64,000 nucleotides of DNA from contig CANJCM010000004.1 of NCBI GenBank assembly GCA_947472765.1, positions 57,370 through 121,369 on the forward strand. The letters are read 5' to 3'. The DNA comes from Opitutia bacterium (lineage in GTDB: Bacteria; Verrucomicrobiota; Verrucomicrobiia; Opitutales; Opitutaceae). The position numbers and the translations under genes were made by a program. A model generated the notes under the pieces. The model saw nothing but the letters and a program-made list of their open reading frames with translations. It did no database searches and was not told where the DNA came from. This document shows positions 37,005-46,691 of the stretch, piece after piece; positions within the stretch are counted from its first letter, which is position 1; the number at the start of each line of letters is the position of its first letter.

Positions 37005-38132
37005 TCAGGAGGCCGCAGAAACGGAGGCAGATGGTGCGGCCAAGAGGGAGAGTCGGGCGGTGATGCCAGCTTCCGGTAAGTTGGCGGTCAGACGGAGGTT
37101 TCCGCCGCCGAGTTCGGCGAAGCTCCGCGCCAGGGCCAGCCCGGCACCCATGCCCTGTGGCGAGGCGGACTTTCCGCCCAATTGCCGGCGCACCCCAACC
37201 GCCTCCAACTCTTCCGAGGTCATGCCCCGGCCGCGGTCCACCACGACAAATTCATAGCCCGCCGCGGTTGCCCGACCCCGGACCTGCACGGGGGTGCCCG
37301 GCTCGGAATATTTACAGGCATTGTCGACCAAGTGTTCCATCGCGACCTCGAGGCCCTCGCTCGGAACGGAGACCAGTCCGTCGGAAAGGTCCGCCTCCAG
37401 GTCGGCAGTTCGACCATGGGCCGCAGCCCAATCCCGGCAACGCGCGTAGATCTCGTCGCCGTTGATCGCCTGATAGATTATTTCGGGCGGGTTGCCCGCG
37501 CGGCTCGCCTGTTGGCAGCCCTCCAGCCACGACCAAAGGGCCAGCGACTCGGCAATGCGCAGCAGGCGATAGCCCGACTGCCGGAGATTGCGGCCGTAAT
37601 CCGCCAGTTCGGCCGGCGACAGCGTGGTTCCGGACTCCCCGAGCCCCACCATCAGGTCCGCGTACCCAACAATTCCAGTGAGCGGAGTGCGAAGTTCGTG
37701 GGGTAGCACGCGCCCGAGGAATCGCTGCTGCTGCTGCACGACCTCCCGGGTCATCGCCGATCTTTCCAGGCGCGCCGCAATCGTTTTCAGCAGATCGTCC
37801 GGCTGGTAAGGTTTGGTGATATAGTCGTCCGCCCCGAGCGCCATGCCGGTCCGCGCGTCGTACGAGTCCGCTTTGGCGGAGACGATGATGAAAGGAGTCG
37901 CGCGATCGTCACTACTCCGCCGGACGTGTCGAAGGAACTCAAACCCGTCACACCGGGGCATGCGGACATCGCTGAGGATCAAGTCGGGGCGCAGCTGCGG
38001 CAGCGCCTCGATGGCCGCACGGCCATCCGCGACCGAAACGACCTGATACCCCGCCCCGGAGAGCGTCTCATGGGCGATTTGCCGGACGAGATCGTCGTCT
38101 TCGGCCAGGAGGATGGTCAGGGCTGCACTCAT
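37005..38132 (-). CDS. Response-regulator/histidine-kinase hybrid (REC-HisKA-HATPase)
   Basis: The 375-residue protein begins with a receiver domain (LLAEDDDLVRQ, phospho-acceptor in LILSDVRMP, Lys in YITKPYQPDD). A HisKA dimerisation helix with the H-box PHELRTPLTGIVGYADL follows, and then an ATPase domain (LVDNACKYS N-box, VVDRGRGM G1, GMGAGLALARSFA G2). The order REC-first is typical of cytosolic hybrid kinases that relay between partners. Its ATG overlaps the stop of the upstream PAS kinase by one base (TGATG), so the two are translationally coupled. Confidence 0.92.
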   Translation of the reverse strand: MSAALTILLAEDDDLVRQIAHETLSGAGYQVVSVADGRAAIEALPQLRPDLILSDVRMPRCDGFEFLRHVRRSSDDRATPFIIVSAKADSYDARTGMALGADDYITKPYQPDDLLKTIAARLERSAMTREVVQQQQRFLGRVLPHELRTPLTGIVGYADLMVGLGESGTTLSPAELADYGRNLRQSGYRLLRIAESLALWSWLEGCQQASRAGNPPEIIYQAINGDEIYARCRDWAAAHGRTADLEADLSDGLVSVPSEGLEVAMEHLVDNACKYSEPGTPVQVRGRATAAGYEFVVVDRGRGMTSEELEAVGVRRQLGGKSASPQGMGAGLALARSFAELGGGNLRLTANLPEAGITARLSLLAAPSASVSAAS

Positions 38133-40090
38133 CAACTCGACAGGCCCGACGAGGGGTTGAACGGCAGGGTCGGCATGGCGTCCGCCGCTCCGACCGGCGC
38201 CATGCCGGCGGGAGCGACCACCAGCGGAAACGTGAGGGTGAAGGTCGTGCCAACACCAACCTCGCTCTTGAAGTTGAGCGTGCCGCGATGCGCTTCCACG
38301 ACCCGGCGGATGATCGTGAGGCCCAGGCCGGTGCCGGGCACGTTGCCGACATTACTCGCGCGGTGGAAGGGCCGGAAAAGACCCTCCTGATCCTGCGGAG
38401 GGATCCCGCGACCGCGATCGGAGACCTGCAGGTACCAGGACTCCCGATCGATCCCAACTTTCACCGCGACCGGCGTGGTGTCCGGCGAATACTTCAGGCC
38501 GTTGGAAACCAGATTCTCAATCGCGGCGCGCATCTGCGCCTCCACGAGCGGAACGGCCTGATCCCCGGGCAGCTCGATCACCAGCGAAACACGATCGCTC
38601 GAGAGCGATCCCGCGATGCTGCCGACGATTCGCCGGACGAATTCCGCCAGGCCGACCGACTGGAGTGCGGCCTCCGCCGACATGTGTTCAATCCGGTTCA
38701 GGAGCAGAACCTGGTCCACCAGCTCCTTGAGCGTGCCGAGGGCGCGCTCCTGCAGCCCCAGCAGGCGCTGCAAGTCCTCCCGCACGCCCGAGGCCACACC
38801 CTGGGTCTTCTTCGCGAGGAGGTAGTGCGCCCCGTGAATGGAGGTGAGCGGCGTGCGGAATTCATGCGAAACCATCGAGATGAACTCGCGCTGCATCAGG
38901 AGATACTCGTCCCGCCGCCGGGACAATTGCTGCGCCTCGCGCTCCATCCGTCGCTGATCGGTGACATCATTCACCAGCGTGCAGATATGCGTGATCGCCG
39001 AGGAATTGATCCGCAAAGCCAGCTTCTCCACGTCCAGCACCCAATCGCGCCCGCCCCACCGCAGGGGAGAGTCGAAGCGTTCAGTCTTCCCCGATTGCGA
39101 AACGCGCTGATCGGCTGCGCCCCAATAGGCGAACCGCTGGCTGTCGGACAGACACACCCCGATCACGGGATCGTTGACGACCTCCCCCTCCAGGAACGAC
39201 TCGGTGGCACGATTCACGAACTCGTATTCGCCACTGACGCTCCGGATGGTGACGCCCGTGGGCAGGGTGTTCAGGAACGTCCGGAACATCGTTTCGCTAT
39301 GGCTGAGTCGCTCGCTGAGCTGCACCTGTTCGGTGACGTCCTGACAATTGCAGACCAGGCCGTTGTCGGGCAGCATGGACAGCGCCAGCGCCTCGTGGAA
39401 GAGCGAGCCATCCTTCCGTTTCGCCAGCAGGCGGCCACGCCATTGACGCTGGCGGATCAGCTCCGGGAAAACCTCCCGCTCGATGTACTGCGCGACCTCC
39501 TCGTTGTAGAAGATTCTCCAGGACTGTCCCATCAGCTCCTCCACCGACTCGTAGCCGAACATGGTGACGTGTTCCCGGTTCAGGAAAACGTAACGACCCT
39601 GCGCATCCGTGACCGCCAGGCCCTCGCGGGCATGTTCCATGGCGAGCCGAAACGTCCGCGACATTCCAACCTCCATCTCATGATCCGTCTCCACGACAGT
39701 CCCGCTGACCAGCATCCGGCCTTCAATCTCATGGGCGAGCAGCGAAGCCCGCAACCAGCGCTTTTGACTGTCGGAGCCCAAGGTCTGAAAGACTCGAGTC
39801 ACCCGTCCCTGCTGCTGCAATTCCTGCCCAAGACTCGCCGCCGCCGCCCGATCGAAAGGCTCCAGCGCCGCCTGCCACAACTCCGGATTCTCCAGCATGC
39901 GTTCCCGGCTCGATCCAAAGAACAAGTCGCACGGGCCCTCCAGGTGCAGGAACCGGCGCGTCTGCTGATCGAAGGCAAAGTCCAGCACCGGATACTTCCG
40001 GCGATGGACTGCCAGGGCTTGGGTAGCCACGGCATGGTCACCCAGTGGAGCCGGCGAAGCAGCCGGATCCGTCCGCAAGGTGGAGATCAT
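38132..40090 (-). CDS. PAS-domain sensor histidine kinase
   Basis: The 652-residue soluble kinase has no membrane segment. Two PAS domains are recognisable (EGLAVTDAQGRYVFLNREHVTMFGYES and PTGVTIRSVSGEYEFVNRATESFL), and an N-terminal region resembles a third. Then come HisKA with H-box SMVSHEFRTPLTSIHGA and a HATPase with ENLVSNGLKYS, VSDRGRGIPP and GTGLGLTIIRRVV. The signal is unknown. It lies between a LuxR-type regulator (4-bp ATGA overlap upstream) and a REC-kinase hybrid (1-bp overlap downstream). Confidence 0.93.
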   Translation of the reverse strand: MISTLRTDPAASPAPLGDHAVATQALAVHRRKYPVLDFAFDQQTRRFLHLEGPCDLFFGSSRERMLENPELWQAALEPFDRAAAASLGQELQQQGRVTRVFQTLGSDSQKRWLRASLLAHEIEGRMLVSGTVVETDHEMEVGMSRTFRLAMEHAREGLAVTDAQGRYVFLNREHVTMFGYESVEELMGQSWRIFYNEEVAQYIEREVFPELIRQRQWRGRLLAKRKDGSLFHEALALSMLPDNGLVCNCQDVTEQVQLSERLSHSETMFRTFLNTLPTGVTIRSVSGEYEFVNRATESFLEGEVVNDPVIGVCLSDSQRFAYWGAADQRVSQSGKTERFDSPLRWGGRDWVLDVEKLALRINSSAITHICTLVNDVTDQRRMEREAQQLSRRRDEYLLMQREFISMVSHEFRTPLTSIHGAHYLLAKKTQGVASGVREDLQRLLGLQERALGTLKELVDQVLLLNRIEHMSAEAALQSVGLAEFVRRIVGSIAGSLSSDRVSLVIELPGDQAVPLVEAQMRAAIENLVSNGLKYSPDTTPVAVKVGIDRESWYLQVSDRGRGIPPQDQEGLFRPFHRASNVGNVPGTGLGLTIIRRVVEAHRGTLNFKSEVGVGTTFTLTFPLVVAPAGMAPVGAADAMPTLPFNPSSGLSS

Positions 40091-40812
40091 GAAACAGCCG
40101 AGCGGGTATGGACGAGGCTCCGACCGTCGTACTCCGGCACACGCGGAACCAAGCCGAGCCGCGCCGCCGCCTGGGAAAGCCCATTCGGTTTCGAGATTGC
40201 CAGACGGGCGGCAATGCGGGTGCGCGCCTTGTAGATTCCAGACGCCGAGATCCCGAGTTCCGAGGCCACCTCCTTGACCTCCAGTCCATTGGCCAATCGA
40301 CGCAGAATCTGCAAATCGAACGCCGAAAGCGGCTTGGTGAGCAAGCGCTGCTGGACGGCGGCGCGCAGGACTTCATTGAGTCGTGCACTCATCGGAAATT
40401 CGCCGCGGGCGACCGCCCGCAGGGTTTGCAACAGTTCTTCCACGTTGGAGGTTTTCTCCATGATCGCGTTCACCCCCGAGGAAAAGGCGGCAATGACCAC
40501 TTCATCCGTCGCGACCCCGCTGCAGATCACAGTCTTCACTTGCGCATTCCGGGCCCGAACCGCCTCCAACACCTCAAGCCCGCTCATGGAGGGCAGCACC
40601 AAATCCAGAATCAGAACGTCGAACTGCAGATTCTCGATCAGTGCGAGGGCGGATTCCCCGTCGCGCGCCGTCCCGACGACGGTGAAATCAGGGGCATCAT
40701 TCAGAACCTCGGCAATGACGTCCGAGAAGATCGGGTGGTCGTCGACCACAAAAATGCGGACGGGGTTGGGAACCTTGGTCGGGGCGTCGGAGGATGGGCC
40801 GGAGGATTGCAT
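40087..40812 (-). CDS. Response regulator with LuxR-type output
   Basis: The 241-residue protein has a receiver domain (IFVVDDHPIFSD, phospho-acceptor in VLILDLVLPSM, Lys in AIMEKTSNVEE) and a C-terminal LuxR/NarL helix-turn-helix (LSAFDLQILRRLANGLEVKEVASELGIS). The start is placed at MQSSGPSS. ATGs up to 40935 are in frame but add residues without family similarity. It is first in a three-gene operon with two kinases, which suggests it is the output of the relay. Confidence 0.9.
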   Translation of the reverse strand: MQSSGPSSDAPTKVPNPVRIFVVDDHPIFSDVIAEVLNDAPDFTVVGTARDGESALALIENLQFDVLILDLVLPSMSGLEVLEAVRARNAQVKTVICSGVATDEVVIAAFSSGVNAIMEKTSNVEELLQTLRAVARGEFPMSARLNEVLRAAVQQRLLTKPLSAFDLQILRRLANGLEVKEVASELGISASGIYKARTRIAARLAISKPNGLSQAAARLGLVPRVPEYDGRSLVHTRSAVS

Positions 40813-41063
40813 GTTATTACACCAAGTTTTCCACGTTCCGGCGAATTGCGAGCAATCGATCGTCCGAATATTACTAACTGCAGGGTGCTGTTTATGGGTA
40901 CCAATACGCATGTTTGTGCCGACGCTTTTTTCCATTTTGTCTACGCGTCCGCCGCATTCATCCTGACCCGTGCCCCCATCGGCCGGCGCCGATCAGTCGC
41001 GATCACCCGGTTTGGCCTCGCGACAGTCCGACGGCTCGCCGAGCGTCGGGCTTCCCCGCCCCA
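40813..41063. other. Divergent promoter region between the two-component operon and an MFS gene
   Basis: Two operons diverge from this 251-bp interval, so both promoters should lie here. I see no confident -35/-10 pair or operator. Confidence 0.4.
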
Positions 41064-42392
41064 ATGAAGCCTTCTTCCGCCTCCCCCACCCCGGACAACT
41101 TCAACGCGCCCGTGCTGCGCCCCTGGAGCAATGTCCGCTGGATGATCGGAGGGCTCCTCTTCGCGTCCACGGTCGTCAACTACATCGACCGGCAGACGCT
41201 CAGCGTCCTGGCGCCGTACATCAAGACGGAGTACCAATGGACGAACACGGACTTCGCCCTGCTGATCATCTCGTTTCGGGCGGCCTATTCCATCGGCCAG
41301 ACGATCGCCGGCCGCTTCCTCGACCGCATCGGCACGCGCACCGGCCTCAGCATCACCGTGGCATTCTACTCGCTCGCCGCGATGGCGACCTCGCTTGCGA
41401 CGGGACTGAAGAGTTTTTGCGGCTTCCGTTTCGCGCTCGGCCTCGGCGAAGCGGCGAACTGGCCCGGCGCGACAAAGGCCGTCTCGGAATGGTTCCCCCG
41501 GAAGGAAAGCGGCTGGGCCGTGGCGCTCTTCGACAGCGGCTCCTCCGTCGGCGCGGCGATCGCGCCCGCCCTCGTGCTCTGGGCCTACCACGCCTTCAAC
41601 AGCTGGCGCGTCGTCTTCCTCATCACCGGCACGCTCGGGTTCGTCTGGCTCGTTTTCTTCCGCCTGCTTTACCGGAGCCCGGAAACCCATCCGCGGCTCG
41701 GCGCCGAGGAACGCGCGCTGATCCTCGGCGACCGCGAGGCTCACGAGGGCACCGCGGTGAGCACGACCCTGCCCTACAAGACGCTCCTGCGGCTGCCGCA
41801 GACCTGGGGCATCATGGTCAGCAAGATGTTCACCGACCCGGTGTGGTTCTTCATCACGGACTGGTTCGCGATCTATCTCGTTTCGAAGGGCTTCAGCCTC
41901 GAGAGCAGCGTCTTCGTTTTCTGGATTCCGTTTGTCGCGGCCGACATCGGCAACTTCGCCGGCGGCGGCATCTCCAGCTCCCTGATCAAGCGCGGCTGGT
42001 CAGTCGGCGCGGCCCGCAAATGGGTCATCGTCGTCGGTGGACTCGGCATGACGCTCCTGATCCCGGCGATCTTCATTAATAACATCTGGGGCCTCGCCGC
42101 CTGCTTCGCCGCCTCGACGCTCTCCTACGCGGCCGTGTCCACGATGATTCTCAACCTGCCCGCCGACGTTTTCCCGCGACACTCGGTCGCATCGGTCAGC
42201 GGACTCAGTGGCACCGCCGCCGGCATCGGCACGATCGTCGCCACCTTCCTCGTCGGCCTGAGCGCGGACGCCGGCTCGTTCGTCCCGGTGCTCACCGCCG
42301 CGAGCCTCGTTCCGCTGCTGGCTGTCATCGCGACGCTTCTCCTCGTGCGGAACACCCGCGCGACTGATGACGGCGTGTTGAATCGAATCTGA
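41064..42392 (+). CDS. MFS transporter, ACS (anion:cation symporter)-like
   Basis: The 442-residue membrane protein has twelve predicted helices and the ACS-type opening [26 protein letters not shown] followed by [25 protein letters not shown]. Relatives take up hexuronates, galactonate or similar sugar acids. It sits directly upstream of the CehA-like hydrolase gene, consistent with use of an organic acid or sugar-acid substrate, but the substrate is not predictable. The start is at MKPSSASP. Confidence 0.9.
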   Translation: MKPSSASPTPDNFNAPVLRPWSNVRWMIGGLLFASTVVNYIDRQTLSVLAPYIKTEYQWTNTDFALLIISFRAAYSIGQTIAGRFLDRIGTRTGLSITVAFYSLAAMATSLATGLKSFCGFRFALGLGEAANWPGATKAVSEWFPRKESGWAVALFDSGSSVGAAIAPALVLWAYHAFNSWRVVFLITGTLGFVWLVFFRLLYRSPETHPRLGAEERALILGDREAHEGTAVSTTLPYKTLLRLPQTWGIMVSKMFTDPVWFFITDWFAIYLVSKGFSLESSVFVFWIPFVAADIGNFAGGGISSSLIKRGWSVGAARKWVIVVGGLGMTLLIPAIFINNIWGLAACFAASTLSYAAVSTMILNLPADVFPRHSVASVSGLSGTAAGIGTIVATFLVGLSADAGSFVPVLTAASLVPLLAVIATLLLVRNTRATDDGVLNRI

Positions 42393-42396
42393 GACC

Positions 42397-42427
42397 AAGG
42401 AAGAAGTAAGGAGGCAGAAGGAAGAAA
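42397..42427. repeat. AAGGAAG heptamer arm (left partner of 46692-46721)
   Basis: The arm reads in 7-nt steps AAGGAAG, AAGTAAG, GAGGCAG, AAGGAAG. Its inverted copy lies 4.3 kb away at 46692-46721 and matches 28 of 30 positions. No opposite arm lies nearby. Confidence 0.75.
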
Positions 42428-42477
42428 ACCGGCGGGCCGTATCGGGACCCGTCCCCTCCAACAAACCCCGCTGCACC

Positions 42478-44907
42478 ATGGCCCGCTTCTCTGGCATTCG
42501 CCCTTCGGTCTGGCTCGCGCTGATCGGACTCGTGACGCTCGGCCTGGTCCGCGCCGCCACCATTTCCACGCCCGCGCCCGAGACTGAGACCGAGGCCACC
42601 GCGCGGAGCCGGCGGGCCTTCGGCGCGCTCACGCCGGAGATTTCGCCCGACGGCGAACACATCGCGTTTTCGTTTCAGGGCGCGATCTGGCGGATGCCGC
42701 GCACGGGCGGGGTCATGCGCCGGCTGACGAGCGGACCGGGCTTCGACGACAACCCCTCGTGGTCGCCCGACGGACGCCAGCTCGCCTACGTCTGCAGCAC
42801 GACGGGCGAGGTGCGGGTGATCGACGCGGAGACCGGTCGTCTCGTGCAGGCGGTCCCGCAGGTCCTCGCCACCGGCAAAGTGTTTTTCGCCCGCGACGGG
42901 CGGCATCTCTTGCTGGGCTTTCGCTCGCCGAATCCGCGCCGCGTGCTCTTCGGGTCGGTTGAAATCTCCACCGGCCGCGTTGAGCCACTCGCGTATCCGT
43001 CGACCCCCGTCGGCTGCTACGCGCTCACCGCCGACGGCGCGAACATCGCCTACGCCACCGATCTCGACGTCGAAGGCGAACAATGGGGCGCGTTCGGCCC
43101 GCAGATGGATCTCTGGGTCATCCCCACCGCCGGTGGCACTCCCACCCGGCTCATGCGCGTCCCTTCGCGCATCGTCCGACTCTGGTGCAGCTCGGATCGG
43201 ATAATTTATTCCAGCGATGTCGGCGCCGCTCACTACGATCTCTGGTCGGCCTCCTCCGGCGATCCGGCCCGCCCCCGCAAGCTGACCTCCGGCCAGGCCG
43301 ACGAAGATAGCCCATCGGTCTCGCGCGACGGACGCTGGCTCGTCTACACGGACAACGCCGAGAACGCCACGGCCCTCGTGGTGCGCGATCTGCGGACGGG
43401 CGACGAGGTCCGCGCGATCCCGACGCGGCTCGACTACGGCACGCCAACCGGAACGCTCCGTGTGACTGTGACCGAAAAGGGATCGGGCCGTCCGCTCGTC
43501 ACCCGCCTCTCGATCACGCAGGAAGGCGGCAAGAATTTCGCGCCGATCGGTGCATTGCATCGAATCGCCGGCGCGGTGGAACACTTCTACGGCGACGGCG
43601 TGTCGACGCTAACGGTGCCCGCGGGAAAATATACGGTGCGCGCGTTTCGCGGTCCCGAGTTCGATGAACCATCCGCGACGGTCGACGTCCCTGCGGGCGG
43701 CGAAATCCAGACTCGCGTCGAACTCGATCACTGGATCGATCCAACGACCCGTTCCTTGTGGAGCGGCGAAAGCCACATCCACGCGAACTATGGTTACGGC
43801 GAGTGGTACTGCACGCCCGAGGTCGTCCGCCAGCAGATCGAGGGCGAGGGATTGAACGTCGCCAACCTCGTGATCGCGAATTCCCACGGGGACGGCGTCT
43901 TCGATCGCGAGTTCTTCCGCGGCGCCCCCGACCCGGCCTCGGGGCCGTCGAACATTCTCTATTGGAGCGAAGAGTTCCGCTCGTCGCTGTGGGGCCACCT
44001 CACGTTCCTCGATCTGAAGACGCTCGTGGAACCGATCTTCACCGGCTTCCCATCCACCACCAATCCCTGGGACTTCCCGACCAACGCAGACATCGCGGAC
44101 CACGTTCACCTGCAGAACGGCGTCGTGATCTACACGCATCCCGGGCCAATGGACGGCGCGTTTCTCACGGCCTACACGGCCAAGGCCCTGCCCGTCGACG
44201 TCGCCCTCGGACGCGTCGACGCCCTCGACATCAATCGCTTCGAGTCCGTCACGCTCTGGTACGCGCTGCTGAATTGCGGCTTCCGGCTCAGCGCGTCCGC
44301 CGGCACTGACGTCTTTCTCAACAAGCTGCGCAGCGGGCTGCCCGGCAACGGCCGCGTCTACGCCCAGATCGACGGACCGTTCTCGTACCATGGCTGGGCG
44401 GCGGCGGTCCGCGCCGGCCGCACCTTCGTCACCAACGGGCCCATGCTCGAGTTCACCGCCGGCGGGCAGCGGCCCGGCGACACGCTGCGGCTGGACGCCC
44501 CGGGCGAGGTGCCGGTGCAGGCGCGCGCCTCGTGGCTCCGTCCGCTCGAGCGGGCCGAACTGATTTTCAACGGCGACGTCATCGCGAGCGCCACGCTCTC
44601 GGCGGACGGTCGCACCGCGATGCTCGACCAGAAGATCCGAATTCCGCGGAGCGGCTGGCTGAGTTTTCGCGGCTACAATCCCGGCCTTAGCTCCCAGGCC
44701 CATACGAGCGCCATTTACGTGGAGGTCGCCGGCCAGCGTACCGGCTCGCGCCGCGACGCCCGGGCGTTCCTGCAATGGATCGATCAGCTCGAGGCCAAGC
44801 TGCGGGAACGCGACCGCCTGCCGACCGACGCGATCAAGGCCCGCGTGCAGTCCCAACTCGACGCCGCCCGCGCCGTCTATCGCGAGATTGCCGCGCGCAG
44901 CGAGTGA
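42478..44907 (+). CDS. Secreted TolB-like propeller fused to CehA/McbA-family metallohydrolase
   Basis: The 809-residue protein begins with a signal peptide (MARFSGIRPSVWLALIGLVTLGLV). Residues about 40-310 hold WD40-like/TolB repeats (SPDGEHIAFSF, WSPDGRQLAYVCS, SRDGRWLVYTDN). A short carboxypeptidase-regulatory-like segment follows. From about residue 420 comes a PHP-type CehA/McbA domain with metal-binding SGESHIHANYGYG, ANSHGDG, IYTHPGPMDG, SASAGTDVF and FVTNGPMLEF. CehA itself hydrolyses carbaryl; most homologues act on unknown esters or amides. It follows the MFS gene by 85 bp, with a heptamer repeat between them. Confidence 0.88.
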   Translation: MARFSGIRPSVWLALIGLVTLGLVRAATISTPAPETETEATARSRRAFGALTPEISPDGEHIAFSFQGAIWRMPRTGGVMRRLTSGPGFDDNPSWSPDGRQLAYVCSTTGEVRVIDAETGRLVQAVPQVLATGKVFFARDGRHLLLGFRSPNPRRVLFGSVEISTGRVEPLAYPSTPVGCYALTADGANIAYATDLDVEGEQWGAFGPQMDLWVIPTAGGTPTRLMRVPSRIVRLWCSSDRIIYSSDVGAAHYDLWSASSGDPARPRKLTSGQADEDSPSVSRDGRWLVYTDNAENATALVVRDLRTGDEVRAIPTRLDYGTPTGTLRVTVTEKGSGRPLVTRLSITQEGGKNFAPIGALHRIAGAVEHFYGDGVSTLTVPAGKYTVRAFRGPEFDEPSATVDVPAGGEIQTRVELDHWIDPTTRSLWSGESHIHANYGYGEWYCTPEVVRQQIEGEGLNVANLVIANSHGDGVFDREFFRGAPDPASGPSNILYWSEEFRSSLWGHLTFLDLKTLVEPIFTGFPSTTNPWDFPTNADIADHVHLQNGVVIYTHPGPMDGAFLTAYTAKALPVDVALGRVDALDINRFESVTLWYALLNCGFRLSASAGTDVFLNKLRSGLPGNGRVYAQIDGPFSYHGWAAAVRAGRTFVTNGPMLEFTAGGQRPGDTLRLDAPGEVPVQARASWLRPLERAELIFNGDVIASATLSADGRTAMLDQKIRIPRSGWLSFRGYNPGLSSQAHTSAIYVEVAGQRTGSRRDARAFLQWIDQLEAKLRERDRLPTDAIKARVQSQLDAARAVYREIAARSE

Positions 44908-44937
44908 AGCCGCGATCGTGAAATGCCATCTCGGGCG

Positions 44938-45003
44938 CTCGAGGACACGCTCGTGGTGTGAGGCGGCGAATTCGGCCACACGCCAATGACCCGGAGTGTT
45001 TAA
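44938..45003 (+). pseudogene. Relic of a DUF1501 gene with a Trp-to-stop change
   Basis: Translation gives LEDTLVV-stop-GGEFGHTPM followed by a stop at 45001-45003. The DUF1501 family has DTLVVWGGEFGRTPM at this place (compare DTLVIWGGEFGRT in the gene at 46720-48207). The TGA at 44959-44961 replaces TGG. Only about 22 codons remain, immediately followed by a repeat element. Confidence 0.7.
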
Positions 45004-45352
45004 CCACGAAGGCACGAAGACGCAGAGATTCGGGAGTTGCCTCGGTGTCTTGGTGGTTCGCAGGACTGAAATCACGCTGAGGGCCGGATTTTTGAACAGG
45101 AAGATCGGGGAGTTCGGGAAGCACTGATTTCGACATCGCCCCGCTCTCCCCGGCCTTCCTGTTAATCTGGGTTGGTTTCCTTTTGGTTGTGGCTTCGCCG
45201 CACTATGTCCTCTGCGTTCAAAAGCCTCCGGGTTTCCTGGCTTCAGGCTCCAAACCGGCTTGAACCGAAAACCAGGAAGGCAGGAACCGGGCGGAGGAGG
45301 GCGACAAGGCCCTCCACTTCCTTCGTGCGCTTCGTGCCTTCGTGGTTAAACC
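45001..45352. repeat. Nested repeats between the CehA and NHL genes
   Basis: The outer arms are CACGAAG-type: 45001-45026 (AACCACGAAGGCACGAAGAC) and 45320-45351 (its complement, ending CTTCGTGGTTAAACC). Inside lie a GAACAGGAAGATCGGGGAG arm (45093-45121), its partner (about 45138-45162), and a TTCCTGGCTTCAGGCTC arm at 45234-45250. The inner GAACAGG unit with about 60 bp of right flank recurs at about 51930-52055. Confidence 0.75.
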
Positions 45353-45382
45353 TCGGCGACCGTTCCCCCACTTTCCTTCCCA

Positions 45383-46396
45383 ATGAAACGTTCCCTCCTC
45401 TCCGCTTTCGCCGCCGTGTTGCTGACGCTCCCGGCGCTCGCCGTCGATTTCTCGCTCTCACCCGACTGGGCCAAGCTGCCCGCCGGCGGACCTCAGCTCG
45501 GCAACATGCACGGCGACGTCGCCGTCAGTTCGAAGGGCGAGGTCTACGTCAGTGTGATGGATCCGGCGAACGGCGTGCTCGTCTTCGGAACCGACGGCCG
45601 GCTGGCCCGCGCGCTGAAAGGGGCGCCAAACGATTTCCACGGTTTCCTGATTCATCGCGAAGCCGGCGGTGAATTCATCTACGGCGCGCGGCTCACCGAG
45701 CAGACCATCGTGAAGCTGACGCTCGACGGGAAAGTCGTCCTCGAGATTCCCGCGTCCGCGATTCCCGACGCGGTCAAGATGCGCCAGCCCGCGCCCGCCC
45801 CGAACGCCCCGCCGCCCGCGCCCGGCACGCCCGCTCCCGGCACGCCCGTGCTCCGGCTCAGCGGGATGGCCGTCGCGCCGAACGGCGACCTCTACGTCAC
45901 CGACGGCTACGGCACCAGCAACGTCCACCGTTTCGATCGCACCGGAAAGTATCTCGCCACCTTCGGCGGCAAGGAACCGCCCTACGGCTTCAAGACCCTG
46001 CACAAAATCATCCTCGACACCCGGTTCACGCCGGCGCGCCTCCTCGGCTGCGATCGCGAGAACATGCGGCTCGTGCATCTGTCGCTCGAGGGAAAATTCC
46101 TCGGCGTCTACGCCACCGATCTGCTGCGTCCTTCCGCGCTCGCCATCCACGGGGACACCGTGGCCGTCGGCGAGCTGCGCGGCCGCGTCACGCTCCTCGA
46201 CAAGGCCGGCAAGGTGATCACGACCCTCGGCACGAATCCGAATGCCGACGAGGTCGCGACCAACAAGACCGACCCGGCGAAGTGGCGCGCCGGCATCTTC
46301 AACGCCGCCCACGGCGTGGCCTTCAACGAGCACGGCGATCTCTTTGTCTCCGAGTGGACGCTCTTCGGCCGGATGCACCGGTTTGATCGGAAGTGA
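45383..46396 (+). CDS. Secreted NHL-repeat beta-propeller protein
   Basis: The 337-residue protein has a signal peptide (MKRSLLSAFAAVLLTLPALA) and repeated NHL-type blades (GDVAVSSKGEVYVSV, LSGMAVAPNGDLYVTDGYG, LRPSALAIHGDTVAVGEL, AHGVAFNEHGDLFVSEW). A Pro/Ala-rich insert lies at about residues 137-155. NHL propellers mediate binding or, in some cases, lyase chemistry; no catalytic residues are evident. It lies between the CehA gene and the DUF1501/PSD1 pair, all exported, suggesting a polymer- or compound-degradation locus. Confidence 0.85.
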   Translation: MKRSLLSAFAAVLLTLPALAVDFSLSPDWAKLPAGGPQLGNMHGDVAVSSKGEVYVSVMDPANGVLVFGTDGRLARALKGAPNDFHGFLIHREAGGEFIYGARLTEQTIVKLTLDGKVVLEIPASAIPDAVKMRQPAPAPNAPPPAPGTPAPGTPVLRLSGMAVAPNGDLYVTDGYGTSNVHRFDRTGKYLATFGGKEPPYGFKTLHKIILDTRFTPARLLGCDRENMRLVHLSLEGKFLGVYATDLLRPSALAIHGDTVAVGELRGRVTLLDKAGKVITTLGTNPNADEVATNKTDPAKWRAGIFNAAHGVAFNEHGDLFVSEWTLFGRMHRFDRK

Positions 46397-46487
46397 GCGG
46401 ACCGGCTGGGGTCGCTCCAGATCGCTCGTTCCTCGTTCTCGTAATCGTTCTCTTTCTCGATCCGCGGGAGAACGAATCGGCGCCGCT

Positions 46488-46559
46488 GTAGGGCCGGCGC
46501 TCGCCGCCGGGCCTAATATCGAATAAAGTTCGAGGCCTGCCGACGAGCGGCAGCCCTAC
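46488..46559. repeat. CTCGT-loop hairpin pair, diverged copy
   Basis: The arms are 46488-46513 (GTAGGG, stem CCGGCG/CGCCGG, loop CTCGC) and 46533-46559 on the opposite strand (GTAGGG, stem CTGCCG/CGGCAG, loop CTCGT). The outline matches the copies at 8861, 20582 and 59901, but the stem sequences are entirely different. Confidence 0.75.
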
Positions 46560-46592
46560 ATTCACGGGATCAGCTCGACAATATGCCGCCAT

Positions 46593-46662
46593 GGACGGTG
46601 GGGACACCGTCCCTCCATGGGATCGCTTACAGAGCAGAAACTGGGCGGGTGTCTCACCCGCC
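46593..46662. repeat. Twin-hairpin repeat, second copy
   Basis: Hairpins GGACGGTG/CACCGTCC (46593-46612) and GGCGGGTG/CACCCGCC (46644-46662) repeat those at 15278-15380 in reverse order and orientation. The spacer is 31 bp here and 63 bp there. Confidence 0.75.
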
Positions 46663-46691
46663 GGTTCCGTTTCACCGCACGAATCCCGCCT

